A DNA stretch of 64,000 nt from Pseudothermotoga hypogea DSM 11164 = NBRC 106472 (GTDB taxonomy: Bacteria; Thermotogota; Thermotogae; Thermotogales; DSM-5069): NCBI RefSeq assembly GCF_000816145.1, contig NZ_CP007141.1, positions 1,612,001-1,676,000 of the forward strand, written 5' to 3'. The notes under the pieces are model-generated. The model was not told the origin of the DNA. It ran no database searches and saw nothing but the letters and a program-made list of their open reading frames with translations. Shown piece by piece: positions 46,184 through 55,423 of this stretch (positions within the stretch are counted from its first letter, which is position 1; the number at the start of each line of letters is the position of its first letter). Position numbers and translations under genes: made by a program.

Positions 46184-46200
46184 CTACAGGAGGGAGATCT

Positions 46201-47166
46201 TTGAAAAAAGAAAAGCTCACGCTGCCTGACTTTCTCAGAATAAAAGAGTTCGGTGCCGTAGTGGGTGTGATCGTTTTCTTGGTTCTCTTCTCGTTTTTGT
46301 CGAACAGGTTCTTGACGGCCGAGAACGTTTTCAACACCCTCACCATGGCCGCCGAGCTCGGCATCATCTCGATAGGTGTGGCGATGCTCATCATCAGCGG
46401 AGAGTTCGATCTGTCAGTTGGCTCCGTCTTCGCCGTCGCTCCAATGATCTTCGCGACCATGGTCAACGCGGGGTACAATCCATATCTTTCTCTGGTCGTA
46501 TCTCTGACAGTCTGCGCAGGGATAGGCCTTGTGAACGGAACCGTTACACTGAAAACGGGTATTCCATCCTTCATAACCACACTCGGCATGATGATGTTCT
46601 GGCGCGGTATACTACTCGCAGTCACTGGGGGTTTTCCCATCATCCTCTCGAGGAAGGTGAGCATGCTCCAGTACCTCGGTGGAAGGGTCTACGGTGGTCT
46701 GAGGTACTCGGCGATTTGGTTCCTTGTACTTGGCTTCGTCTTCTGGATCGTTTTGGAAAAAACACGCTTTGGAAACTGGGTGTTCGCTACCGGTGGAAAC
46801 CTCGGCGCGGCACGTGCGCTGGGAATAGGAACCACACGTGTGAAACTCGTCAACTTCATCTTTTCTTCCGTTCTCGCGGGTTTTGCGGGTCTCACGACCT
46901 TTGCCAGGTTCACGCTCGTTGATCCCACCTTTGGTCAGGAGCTGGAACTGGAAGCTATTGCGAGCGCCGTCATGGGGGGCACGTTGCTCACAGGAGGCTA
47001 CGGTAGCGTGATAGGTGCGTGCATAGGGGCATTCATGATCAGCATGGTGCGCAACGGACTCGTGCTCGCCGGAGCTCCAGCTTATTGGTACAGGGCCTTC
47101 ATCGGTGTCATCCTCATAGTCGCAGCCGTGATCAACGCACGCATCAGAAAGAAGGTGGCAGGATGA
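46201..47166 (+). CDS. CUT2 sugar ABC transporter permease (RbsC-like)
   Basis: This 321-residue permease has about ten hydrophobic segments and the RbsC signature ISGEFDLSVGSVFAVAP and GGTLLTGGYGSVIGACIGA. TTG 46201 has GGAGGGAG upstream. It forms the membrane part of the CUT2 importer with the binding protein before it and the ATPase whose ATG overlaps its stop. Confidence 0.9.
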   Translation: MKKEKLTLPDFLRIKEFGAVVGVIVFLVLFSFLSNRFLTAENVFNTLTMAAELGIISIGVAMLIISGEFDLSVGSVFAVAPMIFATMVNAGYNPYLSLVVSLTVCAGIGLVNGTVTLKTGIPSFITTLGMMMFWRGILLAVTGGFPIILSRKVSMLQYLGGRVYGGLRYSAIWFLVLGFVFWIVLEKTRFGNWVFATGGNLGAARALGIGTTRVKLVNFIFSSVLAGFAGLTTFARFTLVDPTFGQELELEAIASAVMGGTLLTGGYGSVIGACIGAFMISMVRNGLVLAGAPAYWYRAFIGVILIVAAVINARIRKKVAG

Positions 47167-47912
47167 GTCAGCCACTGATTGAGATGAGAAACATCAAAAA
47201 GAACTTTGGTAGGGTAATGGCACTGAAGGGAGTCGATTTCAGCGTCGGACACGCAGAGGTGGTGGGCCTCTTGGGAGACAACGGCGCCGGAAAGTCAACG
47301 CTCATCAAGGTGCTCGTGGGGTACCATCAGCCCGATGAGGGAGAAATTTATTTCGAAGGGCAGCGTGTAAGGTTCAGTTCACCGCGTGAAGCTCGTGAAC
47401 ACGGCATAGAAACCGTGTATCAAGATCTCGCACTGGTCAACCTCATGCCCCTGTGGCGGAACTTTTTCCTGGGACGAGAGATCGTTCGCACACTCGGTCC
47501 AGTCAGGTGTCTCGACAGAAAGGCGATGAGGAAGATCGCACGCGAAGCGCTCTCTGAAATCGGTATAAAAGTTCGAAGTGTGGATGACACGGTGGCTTTC
47601 CTTTCTGGTGGCGAGAGACAAGCCGTTGCCATAGCGAGGGCCATACACTTTGGTGCGAAGCTTTTGATACTCGATGAGCCGACCGCGGCACTTTCGGTTG
47701 GCGAGACAAGGAGAGTGCTCGAACACATACTTGAGGCTAAGAAAAGGGGAATATCGGTTGTATTCATCACTCACAACATCTACCACGTCTACGAAGTTGC
47801 GGACAGGCTCGTCATACTCGAGCACGGCGAGAAGATTGGTGATTATAAACGAGAAGAGGTTACGCCTCAGCAGGTGATGGACCTGATCGCCGCTGCTGCA
47901 GGTGTTAAATGA
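47163..47912 (+). CDS. CUT2 sugar ABC transporter ATPase, single domain
   Basis: This 249-residue ATPase has Walker A GDNGAGKST, signature LSGGERQA and Walker B LLILDEPTAALS. Most CUT2 ATPases (RbsA) carry two domains of about 500 residues in total; this one has a single domain like FrcA and would act as a homodimer. ATG 47163 overlaps the permease stop (ATGA); the longer frame from 47019 lies inside the permease gene. Confidence 0.9.
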   Translation: MSQPLIEMRNIKKNFGRVMALKGVDFSVGHAEVVGLLGDNGAGKSTLIKVLVGYHQPDEGEIYFEGQRVRFSSPREAREHGIETVYQDLALVNLMPLWRNFFLGREIVRTLGPVRCLDRKAMRKIAREALSEIGIKVRSVDDTVAFLSGGERQAVAIARAIHFGAKLLILDEPTAALSVGETRRVLEHILEAKKRGISVVFITHNIYHVYEVADRLVILEHGEKIGDYKREEVTPQQVMDLIAAAAGVK

Positions 47913-47922
47913 GGTGGTTTGA

Positions 47923-48771
47923 TTGGTCAAGTTGACTTTCATCGGACATGTTTCGAAAGACATCAACAGGACCCCAACCGAGACGGTCGTCGCGCCGGGC
48001 GGAGGAGTTTTCTACGGTTCGATCGCGGCACAGAGGTTGAACGTACCCAGCGTGGTGGTGACGAAGATCTCGTCGAAGGACGCCTCTCTCTTCAAACCGA
48101 TCGAGGAGGTGGGTGCTCGACTGGTGATTTTACCGAGTTCTGAGACCACAACGATAGAGAACATCTATCCATCGAGCAATCCAGACGAGAGGAAAAGCAG
48201 GATCCTGCACAGGGCAGATCCGTTCGATCTGGATGACCTGGAACGAGTGAAAACAAAGTTCGTGGTTGTCAGTGCACTTTGGCACGGCGAGTTTCCAGAA
48301 AAACTCTTGGAACATTTGAGAACGCAGGTGGAGACAATGGCGGTGGATGCGCAGGGGTTTTTGAGGAACGTGCTCGAGGATGGAACCATGAGTTATTCCG
48401 ATTGGGAGTTCAAGCACGTGTACCTTCCGATCATAGACATCTTCAAAGTGGACAGCAACGAAGCCTTTGTCATGACTAAAGAACGTCTTTTGGAAAAGGC
48501 TTGCAAGAGAATATCGAACTATGGGCCAAAAATCGTTCTGGCAACTCACAAAGACGGTGTGATTGCATACGATGGAAAGAATTTCTATGAAGCAGGTTTC
48601 TCGGAGTACAAGATGCTTGGCCGTACAGGTCGTGGTGACACGTGTTTGGCAGCCTTTCTCGCGGCGTTAATTGACGGAAAGAACGTGAGACAGGCCGTTG
48701 AGCTCGCCGCCAAGGTAACAACGGCGAAAATGCAGTACGCAGGACCTTACAGGGGAGGTGAGGTTTCGTGA
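47923..48771 (+). CDS. iolK: PfkB-family sugar kinase IolK
   Basis: This 282-residue ribokinase-fold protein has the N-terminal glycine pair region (VAPGGGVFYGS) and the catalytic GRTGRGDTCLAAF with the base Asp. It corresponds in context and size to T. maritima TM0415, assigned to the inositol cluster. Which intermediate it phosphorylates is not settled by sequence; a keto-acid or inositol derivative is likely. TTG 47923 follows GAGGTGG. The next binding-protein gene starts inside its stop. Confidence 0.8.
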   Translation: MVKLTFIGHVSKDINRTPTETVVAPGGGVFYGSIAAQRLNVPSVVVTKISSKDASLFKPIEEVGARLVILPSSETTTIENIYPSSNPDERKSRILHRADPFDLDDLERVKTKFVVVSALWHGEFPEKLLEHLRTQVETMAVDAQGFLRNVLEDGTMSYSDWEFKHVYLPIIDIFKVDSNEAFVMTKERLLEKACKRISNYGPKIVLATHKDGVIAYDGKNFYEAGFSEYKMLGRTGRGDTCLAAFLAALIDGKNVRQAVELAAKVTTAKMQYAGPYRGGEVS

Positions 48772-49760
48772 GAAAGTTTGTCTCTTTCGGGTTGATAGTG
48801 TTGCTGGTGGCTCTGGGACTGTCCGCAGAAAAGGTTCTTCATATGTACACGGCTTTGGACGAAAACGAGTGGCCGATCTATGTGAAGGCGTTCGAGCAGG
48901 CGACGGGTATCAAGGTCGAGGTCGTTCGACTCTCTTCTGGAGAGCTACTTGCACGCGTCGAGGCTGAGTCGAAGAATCCAAGAGCGAGCATCTGGTTCGG
49001 AGGCCCCGCTGTGGATCAGATCGCTGCCAAAAAGAAAGGACTGCTTGCACCTTACAAGTCGGCAATGACGGAACAAGTTCCTGAGGCTCTGAAGGATCCT
49101 GAGGGCTACTGGGTGGGCATCTATTTCGGGGCCATCGGCTTTGCAAGCAACACCGAGATCTTGAAAAAGCTCAACGTCGATCCACCAACTTCCTGGTACG
49201 ACCTGTTGAAACCTGAGTTCAAAGGTAAGATCACGGTCGCGTTCCCGTACACCTCTGGTACTGCCTACACTGTCCTGGCGTCTTTGGTCGCGCTCATGGG
49301 TGAAGATGCCGCTTTTGATTATTGGAAAAAGCTCGACAAGCAGATTCAGCAGTACACCAAGTCCGGTTCCGCTCCAGTGGTACAGGCAGGTCTGGGTGAA
49401 GCTGCGGTCGGGATCGCCTTTGCACACGACATCATAGCAAGGGGTATCGCCAAAGGTTATCCGTTAGTGCTCACGTTCCCCAAAGAGGGCACAGGTTACG
49501 AGATCGGCGCGATGTCGCTGATCAAAGGTGGACCAGAGCCTGATCTTGCTGCCAAGTTCATCGATTGGATGCTCAGTGTCGAAGCGCAGAACCTCATGAA
49601 AGAGTGGTACAGATTGCCAGCAAATCCACAGGCCGAAGTTGCAGCCGGTGCGATCAAGCTTGAAGAAGTCAAGCTCGTACCGATGGATTTTGACTACTTT
49701 GGTAGGGAAAAAGACAGGCTCATCGAACGCTGGAAGGAAGAAATCGAGTACGGAAGATGA
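48768..49760 (+). CDS. AfuA/FbpA-like periplasmic binding protein
   Basis: This 330-residue precursor has a signal peptide (VRKFVSFGLIVLLVALGLSA) and a family-6-type binding fold (VLHMYTALDENEWPIYVKAF; later WFGGPAVDQIAAKKKGLL). Related proteins bind ferric iron, phosphonates or, for AfuA, sugar phosphates. The tyrosine pair of ferric-binding proteins is not evident. With a fused permease, a PotA-like ATPase and a HAD phosphatase next to it inside an inositol operon, a phosphorylated cyclitol or sugar is the best guess. A hairpin follows the gene. Confidence 0.78.
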   Translation: MRKFVSFGLIVLLVALGLSAEKVLHMYTALDENEWPIYVKAFEQATGIKVEVVRLSSGELLARVEAESKNPRASIWFGGPAVDQIAAKKKGLLAPYKSAMTEQVPEALKDPEGYWVGIYFGAIGFASNTEILKKLNVDPPTSWYDLLKPEFKGKITVAFPYTSGTAYTVLASLVALMGEDAAFDYWKKLDKQIQQYTKSGSAPVVQAGLGEAAVGIAFAHDIIARGIAKGYPLVLTFPKEGTGYEIGAMSLIKGGPEPDLAAKFIDWMLSVEAQNLMKEWYRLPANPQAEVAAGAIKLEEVKLVPMDFDYFGREKDRLIERWKEEIEYGR

Positions 49761-49768
49761 ATCTTCTC

Positions 49769-49796
49769 GCTGGTGCGGCTTGTCCGCGCCAGCTTT
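49769..49796 (+). terminator. Hairpin terminator after the AfuA-like gene
   Basis: A ten-base-pair stem with one G-U (49769-49778 with 49784-49793, loop CTTGT) is followed by TTT, nine bases after the stop and before the permease gene. Confidence 0.75.
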
Positions 49797-49814
49797 CTGA
49801 GGAGTGAAGGGAGA

Positions 49815-51488
49815 ATGTTCACAAAGCAAATGAGAAGACTTTTGAACGAACCTGTTCTTCTCGCGATGATTGTTTTGGTATGGGTACTTTTGGCTCTGTT
49901 CGTGGTGTATCCGTTGTTAATGGTCGGTCTGAAGAGTTTCGAACCAAAGCCCGGTACGTTCGGTCTGGCGGTTTACAAGACCATATTCTCGAAGAGGTAT
50001 TTTCTTGTTCCTATCTTCAACACTTTGAAACTCGGTGTAACGGTAGCCTGCTTTGGTGTTTTGATTGGCTACGTCTTTGCGTACTCTGTGGCAAAGGCGA
50101 ACGTACCTGCAAAGAATTTTTTCAGAACCATCGCAACGTTCCCGATAGTCTCGCCACCTTTTGTGGTTGCCTTGGCAGCGATACTCTTGTTTGGTCGAAA
50201 CGGACTGTTCACGAGAAAACTGTTCGGTGGGACTCCGCCGTTCGAAATATATGGCTTTTGGGGTTTGGTCATAGTCGAAACTCTGGCGTATTTTCCAACG
50301 GCTTTCTTGACCTTGGAGGGTACGCTGCTTTCCATAGGCTCAGACCTCGAGGAGGCCTCTCAGAGTCTTGGATGCAGCAAATGGAGAACCTTCTGGCGTG
50401 TGACCTTTCCACTGAGCTTACCAGGTGTTCTGTCGGCGTGGTTGCTGGTTTTTTCGCAGTCGATGGCTGACTTTGGAAACCCGCTCGTGCTCGGTGGTAG
50501 GTTCCATGTGCTGAGCGTTTCCGCATACTTAGAGATCACCGGCAGCTACAGGATTCCCCATGGTTCAGCGCTCGCCATCATACTGTTGATACCGACGTTG
50601 ATCGCATTCTTCGTACAGCGCTACTGGCTCTCGAGAAAGTCCTTTGTGACCGTGACGGGTAAATCGTTCCTGTCGAGGGCAATGGAACTACCTAAGTGGG
50701 CCAAGGGGATATTGACCGTCGTTTGCCTGATCCTCACAGCTTCCATATGGTTGTTTTACGGAACGGTTCTGTTCGGCTCGTTCACCAAACTCTGGGGCGT
50801 GAACCATTCGTTGACGCTGGATAACTACAAATACGTTTTCAACTTCAGCTGGGAATACATGAAGGACACCCTATTTCTCGCGTCTATAGCCACTCCGATC
50901 TGTGGTGTGCTGGGAATAATGATTGCTTATCTGGTTTCAAGAAAAGACTTCTTCGGCCGAAGAATCATGGAAGCTCTGTCGTTGCTTCCCTTTGCCGTTC
51001 CGGGTACGGTGGTGGGCATAGGTTATCTTCTGGCTTTCAACCAGGAACCTCTGATTCTGACGGGAACCGCCCTGATCATAATCTTGGTTTTCGTCTTCAG
51101 GGAACTCCCCGTGGGAGTTCAGAACGGTGTGGCGGCGCTGTATCAGATCGACAAGTCCATAGAGGAAGCCTCGATGGATTTGGGGAGCAACAGTTATCAG
51201 ACGTTTTGGAAAGTTACGCTCCCACTTTTGATGCCTGCATTCTTCACCGCTCTGTTCAACGCTTTCGTTCGAAGTATGACGGCTATCAGCGCGGTGATTT
51301 TCGTTGTGTCGGCAAAGTGGAATTTGATCACGGTGCGCATCCTTGGGGCCGTGAGCAACGGAGATTTGGCGCAGGCTGCTGCACTGAGTTGTACACTGAT
51401 CGGTATCATCGTCGTCGCCATGTTCCTGATGAGGTTCGCTACGATCAATCTTTCTTACCAGATGAAGCTCAGGAGGGTTGAAAGGTGA
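49815..51488 (+). CDS. Fused ABC permease with two transport domains (AfuB/FbpB type)
   Basis: In this 557-residue protein two complete permease halves are joined in one chain. Each half has its own coupling motif: EEASQSLGCSKWRTFWRVTF near residue 190 and EEASMDLGSNSYQTFWKVTL near residue 450. About twelve helices are predicted. This layout is typical of ferric-iron, phosphonate and hexose-phosphate (AfuB) systems, not of CUT1 sugar transporters. ATG 49815 is preceded by AGGAGTGAAGGGAG. The ATPase GTG overlaps its stop. Confidence 0.88.
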   Translation: MFTKQMRRLLNEPVLLAMIVLVWVLLALFVVYPLLMVGLKSFEPKPGTFGLAVYKTIFSKRYFLVPIFNTLKLGVTVACFGVLIGYVFAYSVAKANVPAKNFFRTIATFPIVSPPFVVALAAILLFGRNGLFTRKLFGGTPPFEIYGFWGLVIVETLAYFPTAFLTLEGTLLSIGSDLEEASQSLGCSKWRTFWRVTFPLSLPGVLSAWLLVFSQSMADFGNPLVLGGRFHVLSVSAYLEITGSYRIPHGSALAIILLIPTLIAFFVQRYWLSRKSFVTVTGKSFLSRAMELPKWAKGILTVVCLILTASIWLFYGTVLFGSFTKLWGVNHSLTLDNYKYVFNFSWEYMKDTLFLASIATPICGVLGIMIAYLVSRKDFFGRRIMEALSLLPFAVPGTVVGIGYLLAFNQEPLILTGTALIIILVFVFRELPVGVQNGVAALYQIDKSIEEASMDLGSNSYQTFWKVTLPLLMPAFFTALFNAFVRSMTAISAVIFVVSAKWNLITVRILGAVSNGDLAQAAALSCTLIGIIVVAMFLMRFATINLSYQMKLRRVER

Positions 51489-52579
51489 GCAACTACTATG
51501 TCGAAGTAAGGAATCTGGTGAAACTGTTCAAAGATCCGGCCACCCGCTCCACTGTGAGGGCTGTCGATGGGGTCAGCTTTGGCGTAGAAAAAGGAAAGCT
51601 GGTCACCCTCTTGGGACCTTCAGGATGTGGAAAGACCACGACTTTGAGATTGATAGGTGGATTTGAAATACCTACCTCTGGCGAGATACTCATTGACAAC
51701 GTTGTCGTCAACGACCTTCCGCCCAACCGTCGTCCCACTGCGATGGTCTTTCAGAGTTATGCGTTGTTTCCGCATCTGAACGTGTTCGAGAACGTGGCTT
51801 ATGGATTGAAGGCGCGAAAGATGCCGCGAGAGGTCATACGTGAAAAGGTGATGAACGTGCTTGCCATAGTGGGGCTCGTGGGTCTTGAGATGAGGTACCC
51901 CAGTCAGCTTTCCGGAGGTCAACAGCAGAGGGTTGCGCTGGCGCGTGCGCTGGTCGTCGAGCCAAAGGTGCTTCTCTTAGATGAGCCTTTGTCGAACCTG
52001 GATGCGAAGCTCCGTGAGCAGATGAGGGTGGAACTCAGAAAGATCCAGATGAACCTCGGGATCACGAGCATCTACGTCACGCACGATCAGCTTGAGGCAA
52101 TGACGCTTTCTGATTACGTCATTGTGATGAAGGATGGAAAGATCGTTCAGACAGATACTCCCGAGATGCTCTACAGATTCCCTGCGAACGTGTTCGTGGC
52201 CGGTTTCATCGGCCGTGCGAGTTTCGTTGAGGGAAGGCTGATCGAACAGAAGGAAAATGAATGTCTCGTTGAACTGAGAAACGGCAAGAAAATCAATGTG
52301 GAAACCAGACCAGGTGTTGCTTTTGCACCAGGAGAGGAAGTTTTGCTGGTTCTCAGACCCGAAGGTGGCAGGTTTGTTGCGAGCAAAGAAGGATTGCTGA
52401 GTGGAGAAGTGATCACAAGGGTTTATACGGGTTCCACGTTTTATTTCGAGATCAAGACAGATCTCGGACAGGTCAGTGTAGAGATGCACAGTCACGATGT
52501 GCGAGCAGTTCCTCAAGTTGGTGAGATCGTGGGTGTGGATTTTGAAAGATTCTCTGTGGCGCTGGTGAAGAGAGAATGA
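51485..52579 (+). CDS. ABC transporter ATPase (AfuC/FbpC/PotA-like)
   Basis: This 364-residue ATPase has Walker A GPSGCGKTT, VFQSYALFPHLNV, signature LSGGQQQR, Walker B VLLLDEPLSNLD and a C-terminal TOBE domain (LVLRPEGGRFV). GTG 51485 lies eight bases after AGGAGGG and overlaps the permease stop. It drives the fused permease; the HAD phosphatase start overlaps its own stop, so import and dephosphorylation appear coupled in expression. Confidence 0.9.
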   Translation: MSNYYVEVRNLVKLFKDPATRSTVRAVDGVSFGVEKGKLVTLLGPSGCGKTTTLRLIGGFEIPTSGEILIDNVVVNDLPPNRRPTAMVFQSYALFPHLNVFENVAYGLKARKMPREVIREKVMNVLAIVGLVGLEMRYPSQLSGGQQQRVALARALVVEPKVLLLDEPLSNLDAKLREQMRVELRKIQMNLGITSIYVTHDQLEAMTLSDYVIVMKDGKIVQTDTPEMLYRFPANVFVAGFIGRASFVEGRLIEQKENECLVELRNGKKINVETRPGVAFAPGEEVLLVLRPEGGRFVASKEGLLSGEVITRVYTGSTFYFEIKTDLGQVSVEMHSHDVRAVPQVGEIVGVDFERFSVALVKRE

Positions 52580-53379
52580 AACTGCTCGTTTTCGATCTGG
52601 ATGGAACGCTTTTGGAAAGAGACGGAACGCTCGACGTGAGAACAGCCGAACTGCTCAAACGGCTTGAAAGCGTTGGCATTCGCAGTACAATCGCCACAGG
52701 CCGCTCGTTGAAGAGCGCCATGAATTTCGTCGAATCCCTCTCGATCACGGTGCCAGTAATACTGTTCAATGGTGCGCGCATCTTTGATCCGACGAATAAG
52801 AATTATCTGTATTCGAAGCTCTTGCCGGGCCACGTGGTCGAGAAAGTTGTTTCGCAATGCAGGAATTTCAACGTTGCTATCTTCTTTTTCATCGACGAAG
52901 ATGTTTATGCGATGAACGTTTCTCTGCATGCAACCAACTACATCTTTCGAGATGGGCTCAGCTACCATCCGATCGATGATCTCTCACAGTTGCACACTGC
53001 GAGGGTCACGAAACTGGTCTTCACAGGTCCGAGTTCTGAACTGAACAGACTGGAGCTACTTTTCAAGTTCGATCACAGTCTGGAAATGAACGCGACGAGA
53101 TCAGAAGAAGATCTTCTCGAAGTTCTCCCCGCCGGCGTGGGCAAAGCAGAAGCAGTGAAATGGCTTTGCACGTTCTTGCGGATCGACTTGAAAGAAGTCG
53201 TCGCCTTTGGCAACGGTGAGAACGACTCACAGATGTTAAGAACTGCAGGGCTCGGCGTGAGTTTTGCTTTTGCTCCGGAAACTGTGAAGAAGTGTGCAAA
53301 GGTGCTTCTGCATAACTGTGGATACCTTGGCCTGAAAGAGTTCGTCGAAAAATGTGCCGAGAAGGTGGTGTTCTCATGA
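52576..53379 (+). CDS. HAD-superfamily phosphatase, Cof type
   Basis: This 267-residue protein has motif I FDLDGTLLE (catalytic Asp8 and Asp10), motif II TGRS, a C2-type cap in the middle and motif IV GNGENDSQML. Cof-type HAD enzymes dephosphorylate sugar phosphates and similar small metabolites. The ATG overlaps the ATPase stop and its own stop overlaps iolO, so it sits between a putative sugar-phosphate importer and inositol catabolism. Release of phosphate from an imported inositol phosphate is a good fit, but inferred. Confidence 0.85.
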   Translation: MKLLVFDLDGTLLERDGTLDVRTAELLKRLESVGIRSTIATGRSLKSAMNFVESLSITVPVILFNGARIFDPTNKNYLYSKLLPGHVVEKVVSQCRNFNVAIFFFIDEDVYAMNVSLHATNYIFRDGLSYHPIDDLSQLHTARVTKLVFTGPSSELNRLELLFKFDHSLEMNATRSEEDLLEVLPAGVGKAEAVKWLCTFLRIDLKEVVAFGNGENDSQMLRTAGLGVSFAFAPETVKKCAKVLLHNCGYLGLKEFVEKCAEKVVFS

Positions 53380-54191
53380 GACTTTCACTCGTTGTGAGCA
53401 CTTCGGATGCGGCTTTTGATGCACTCGCTTTCAAGGGAGATCTGATGAAGGGTGTGAAGATGGCGAAGCAGATCGGCTACGATGCGGTTGAGATCGCCAT
53501 AAGGGATCCGAGCACCGTGGATGTGGAAGAACTGAAGGAACTGCTTTATGAACTTCGCATGCCTGTTGCTGCAATCGGTACTGGACAGGCGTATCTTGCG
53601 GATGGTTTGAGCATCACGGCGCAGGACGTTTCGGTTCGAAACCGTGCGATGGAGAGGCTGAAGAGTCACATCGATTTCGCTTCGATCTTTAATGCGAAAG
53701 TGATCATCGGGCTCGTACGTGGAAAGAGAGATAAGCGAGCTCTGGATGAGGTACTCGAACTGTTCGTCGAAAGCCTGAAGGAACTCGCCGATTATGCAGA
53801 AAAGAAGGGTGTCGAGCTGGTGATCGAACCTTTGAACAGGTACGAGACGGATTTTCTCAACACACTCGAGGAAGTGAAGTCTGTGCTCGAGTCACTGAAT
53901 AGAAAGAACGCCGGAATCTTAGCAGACACTTTCCACATGAATATAGAAGAAGTCAGCATCGAAGAGAGCATAACAAAGTGTGGAAAATGGATCAAACACT
54001 TCCATGTCGCAGACAGCAACAGGTGGGCACCGGGCGCGGGACATTTGAATTTCGCATCGATACTGAAAGCGTTGCACGACACTGGTTACGATGGCTTTGT
54101 TTCGGTGGAATGTTTACCACTACCGGGAGGATCAGAAGCCTCGGCAAGGTTGGCTTTCAAGACTTTGCAAAGCATTTTGAAGGAATTTTGA
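53376..54191 (+). CDS. iolO: 5-Keto-L-gluconate epimerase IolO
   Basis: This 271-residue TIM-barrel protein of the xylose-isomerase-like epimerase family has the metal-ligand pattern VIEPLNRYE, ADTFHMN, KHFHVADSNRWAPG and SVECLP. It matches T. maritima TM0416, which turns 5-keto-L-gluconate into D-tagaturonate. The ATG overlaps the HAD stop and has GGTGG upstream. It hands its product to UxaE encoded by the divergent operon. Confidence 0.87.
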   Translation: MRLSLVVSTSDAAFDALAFKGDLMKGVKMAKQIGYDAVEIAIRDPSTVDVEELKELLYELRMPVAAIGTGQAYLADGLSITAQDVSVRNRAMERLKSHIDFASIFNAKVIIGLVRGKRDKRALDEVLELFVESLKELADYAEKKGVELVIEPLNRYETDFLNTLEEVKSVLESLNRKNAGILADTFHMNIEEVSIEESITKCGKWIKHFHVADSNRWAPGAGHLNFASILKALHDTGYDGFVSVECLPLPGGSEASARLAFKTLQSILKEF

Positions 54192-54227
54192 ATTTTTGCT
54201 GGTTGAATTCCAAGGGGAGGTGAGTCT

Positions 54228-55376
54228 ATGAGAAGGTTGTGCGGCGCAGTGCTGTTGATCGTGGCCACAGTGCTGCTTGCCCAGCTAAACATTCCGATCA
54301 AAGTCACACTCACGATGATGGTCGCAGGAGATCAAAACATGGTCGATTTCTTCCAGTACGAGATCGCTCCGGAGTTCGAGAAGCTGTACCCGAACGTCAA
54401 GGTCAAGGTCGTTGGTACCGGACCGGGTGATGCGGGCTCTCAACAGATCATTCAGCAACTCCAGCTTGAAAAGGACTCCGGAAAGGACAAATGGGCCATC
54501 GATTTGGTCGTGATTCACGAAGCTGGAACGATCTGGGGAATCGAACGCGGTCTCATAAGGCCGTACACGGACTTTTTGACGACCAGAAGACTTGTCACGA
54601 TGAAAACGGCTGAGGTTGCGCTCGGTGTGAACGTCGACGGTTATGTCATGCCAATGTTCCACAGTCAGACGGCCATAGCGTACAACCCGAGATTCGTTAA
54701 GGATCCTCCGAAAAGTTACGCAGAGCTCGTCGAGTGGGTGAAGAAGAACCCGAAGAAGTTCGGTTACAACGGTATCAAGGGCGGTATGTCTGGCGTGTCG
54801 TTCGTCTTTGGATGGGTTTACTGGAAGTCTAAGAATCCCGATGTACTCATGAACGGACCATTCGATGAGAAGTACATGGAAGACTGGCCACAGATTTACG
54901 CCGAGCTCAAGGAATTCAACAAGTACGTCACGCTGACTGCAGGGAACGCCGGTACACTCGACGCCCTGAACAGAGGAGAAATCTGGATGGGTCCAGTGTG
55001 GGTCGACATGTTCTACACCTGGATAAGGGAAGGAAGGATGGATCCAAACATCAGGTTGATCCTGCCAGAACCAGGTATGCCGGGCCAGCCGATGTATTTC
55101 GCAATACCTACAAAGGCGGCCAACGCTGACTACGCGCTGAAGTTGATAGAATTCGTTACGTCTCCGGCCGTGCATGCAAAGTACATCGTCGACAAGTTCA
55201 ACTGGTACCCAGCGATCGGTGTAGAATACGTGACACCCCATCTCGGTAAGGAAGTTTTCGAAAGGCTCTACAGGGATATCAAAGAAGCAGACCTACTCAA
55301 GTTTGGAAAGCGAATGCCGATAGCCGATTACAGAACGAGGATGCTTGAAGCTTACGAACGATGGGTTGAGAAATGA
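54228..55376 (+). CDS. inoE: CUT1 binding protein InoE
   Basis: This 382-residue precursor has a signal peptide (RRLCGAVLLIVATVLLA) and a family-1 binding fold (FFQYEIAPEFEKLYPNVKVKV, cut as marker; MFYTWIREGRMD). It directly follows iolO and precedes two permeases and an ATPase, the same order as T. maritima TM0418-TM0421 (inoEFGK), a system reported to favour myo-inositol phosphate. AGGGGAGGTGAG before ATG 54228 gives strong translation. A hairpin follows. Confidence 0.8.
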   Translation: MRRLCGAVLLIVATVLLAQLNIPIKVTLTMMVAGDQNMVDFFQYEIAPEFEKLYPNVKVKVVGTGPGDAGSQQIIQQLQLEKDSGKDKWAIDLVVIHEAGTIWGIERGLIRPYTDFLTTRRLVTMKTAEVALGVNVDGYVMPMFHSQTAIAYNPRFVKDPPKSYAELVEWVKKNPKKFGYNGIKGGMSGVSFVFGWVYWKSKNPDVLMNGPFDEKYMEDWPQIYAELKEFNKYVTLTAGNAGTLDALNRGEIWMGPVWVDMFYTWIREGRMDPNIRLILPEPGMPGQPMYFAIPTKAANADYALKLIEFVTSPAVHAKYIVDKFNWYPAIGVEYVTPHLGKEVFERLYRDIKEADLLKFGKRMPIADYRTRMLEAYERWVEK

Positions 55377-55379
55377 GCC

Positions 55380-55407
55380 AAGGCGAGGCTTCGTGCCTCG
55401 CCTTCTT
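55380..55407 (+). terminator. Hairpin after inoE
   Basis: A perfect ten-base-pair stem (55380-55389 with 55395-55404, loop TTCGT) lies four bases after the inoE stop, followed by CTT rather than a long T tract. It is likely a partial terminator or stabiliser. Confidence 0.75.
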
Positions 55408-55423
55408 CACGGAGGTTGAGCCC

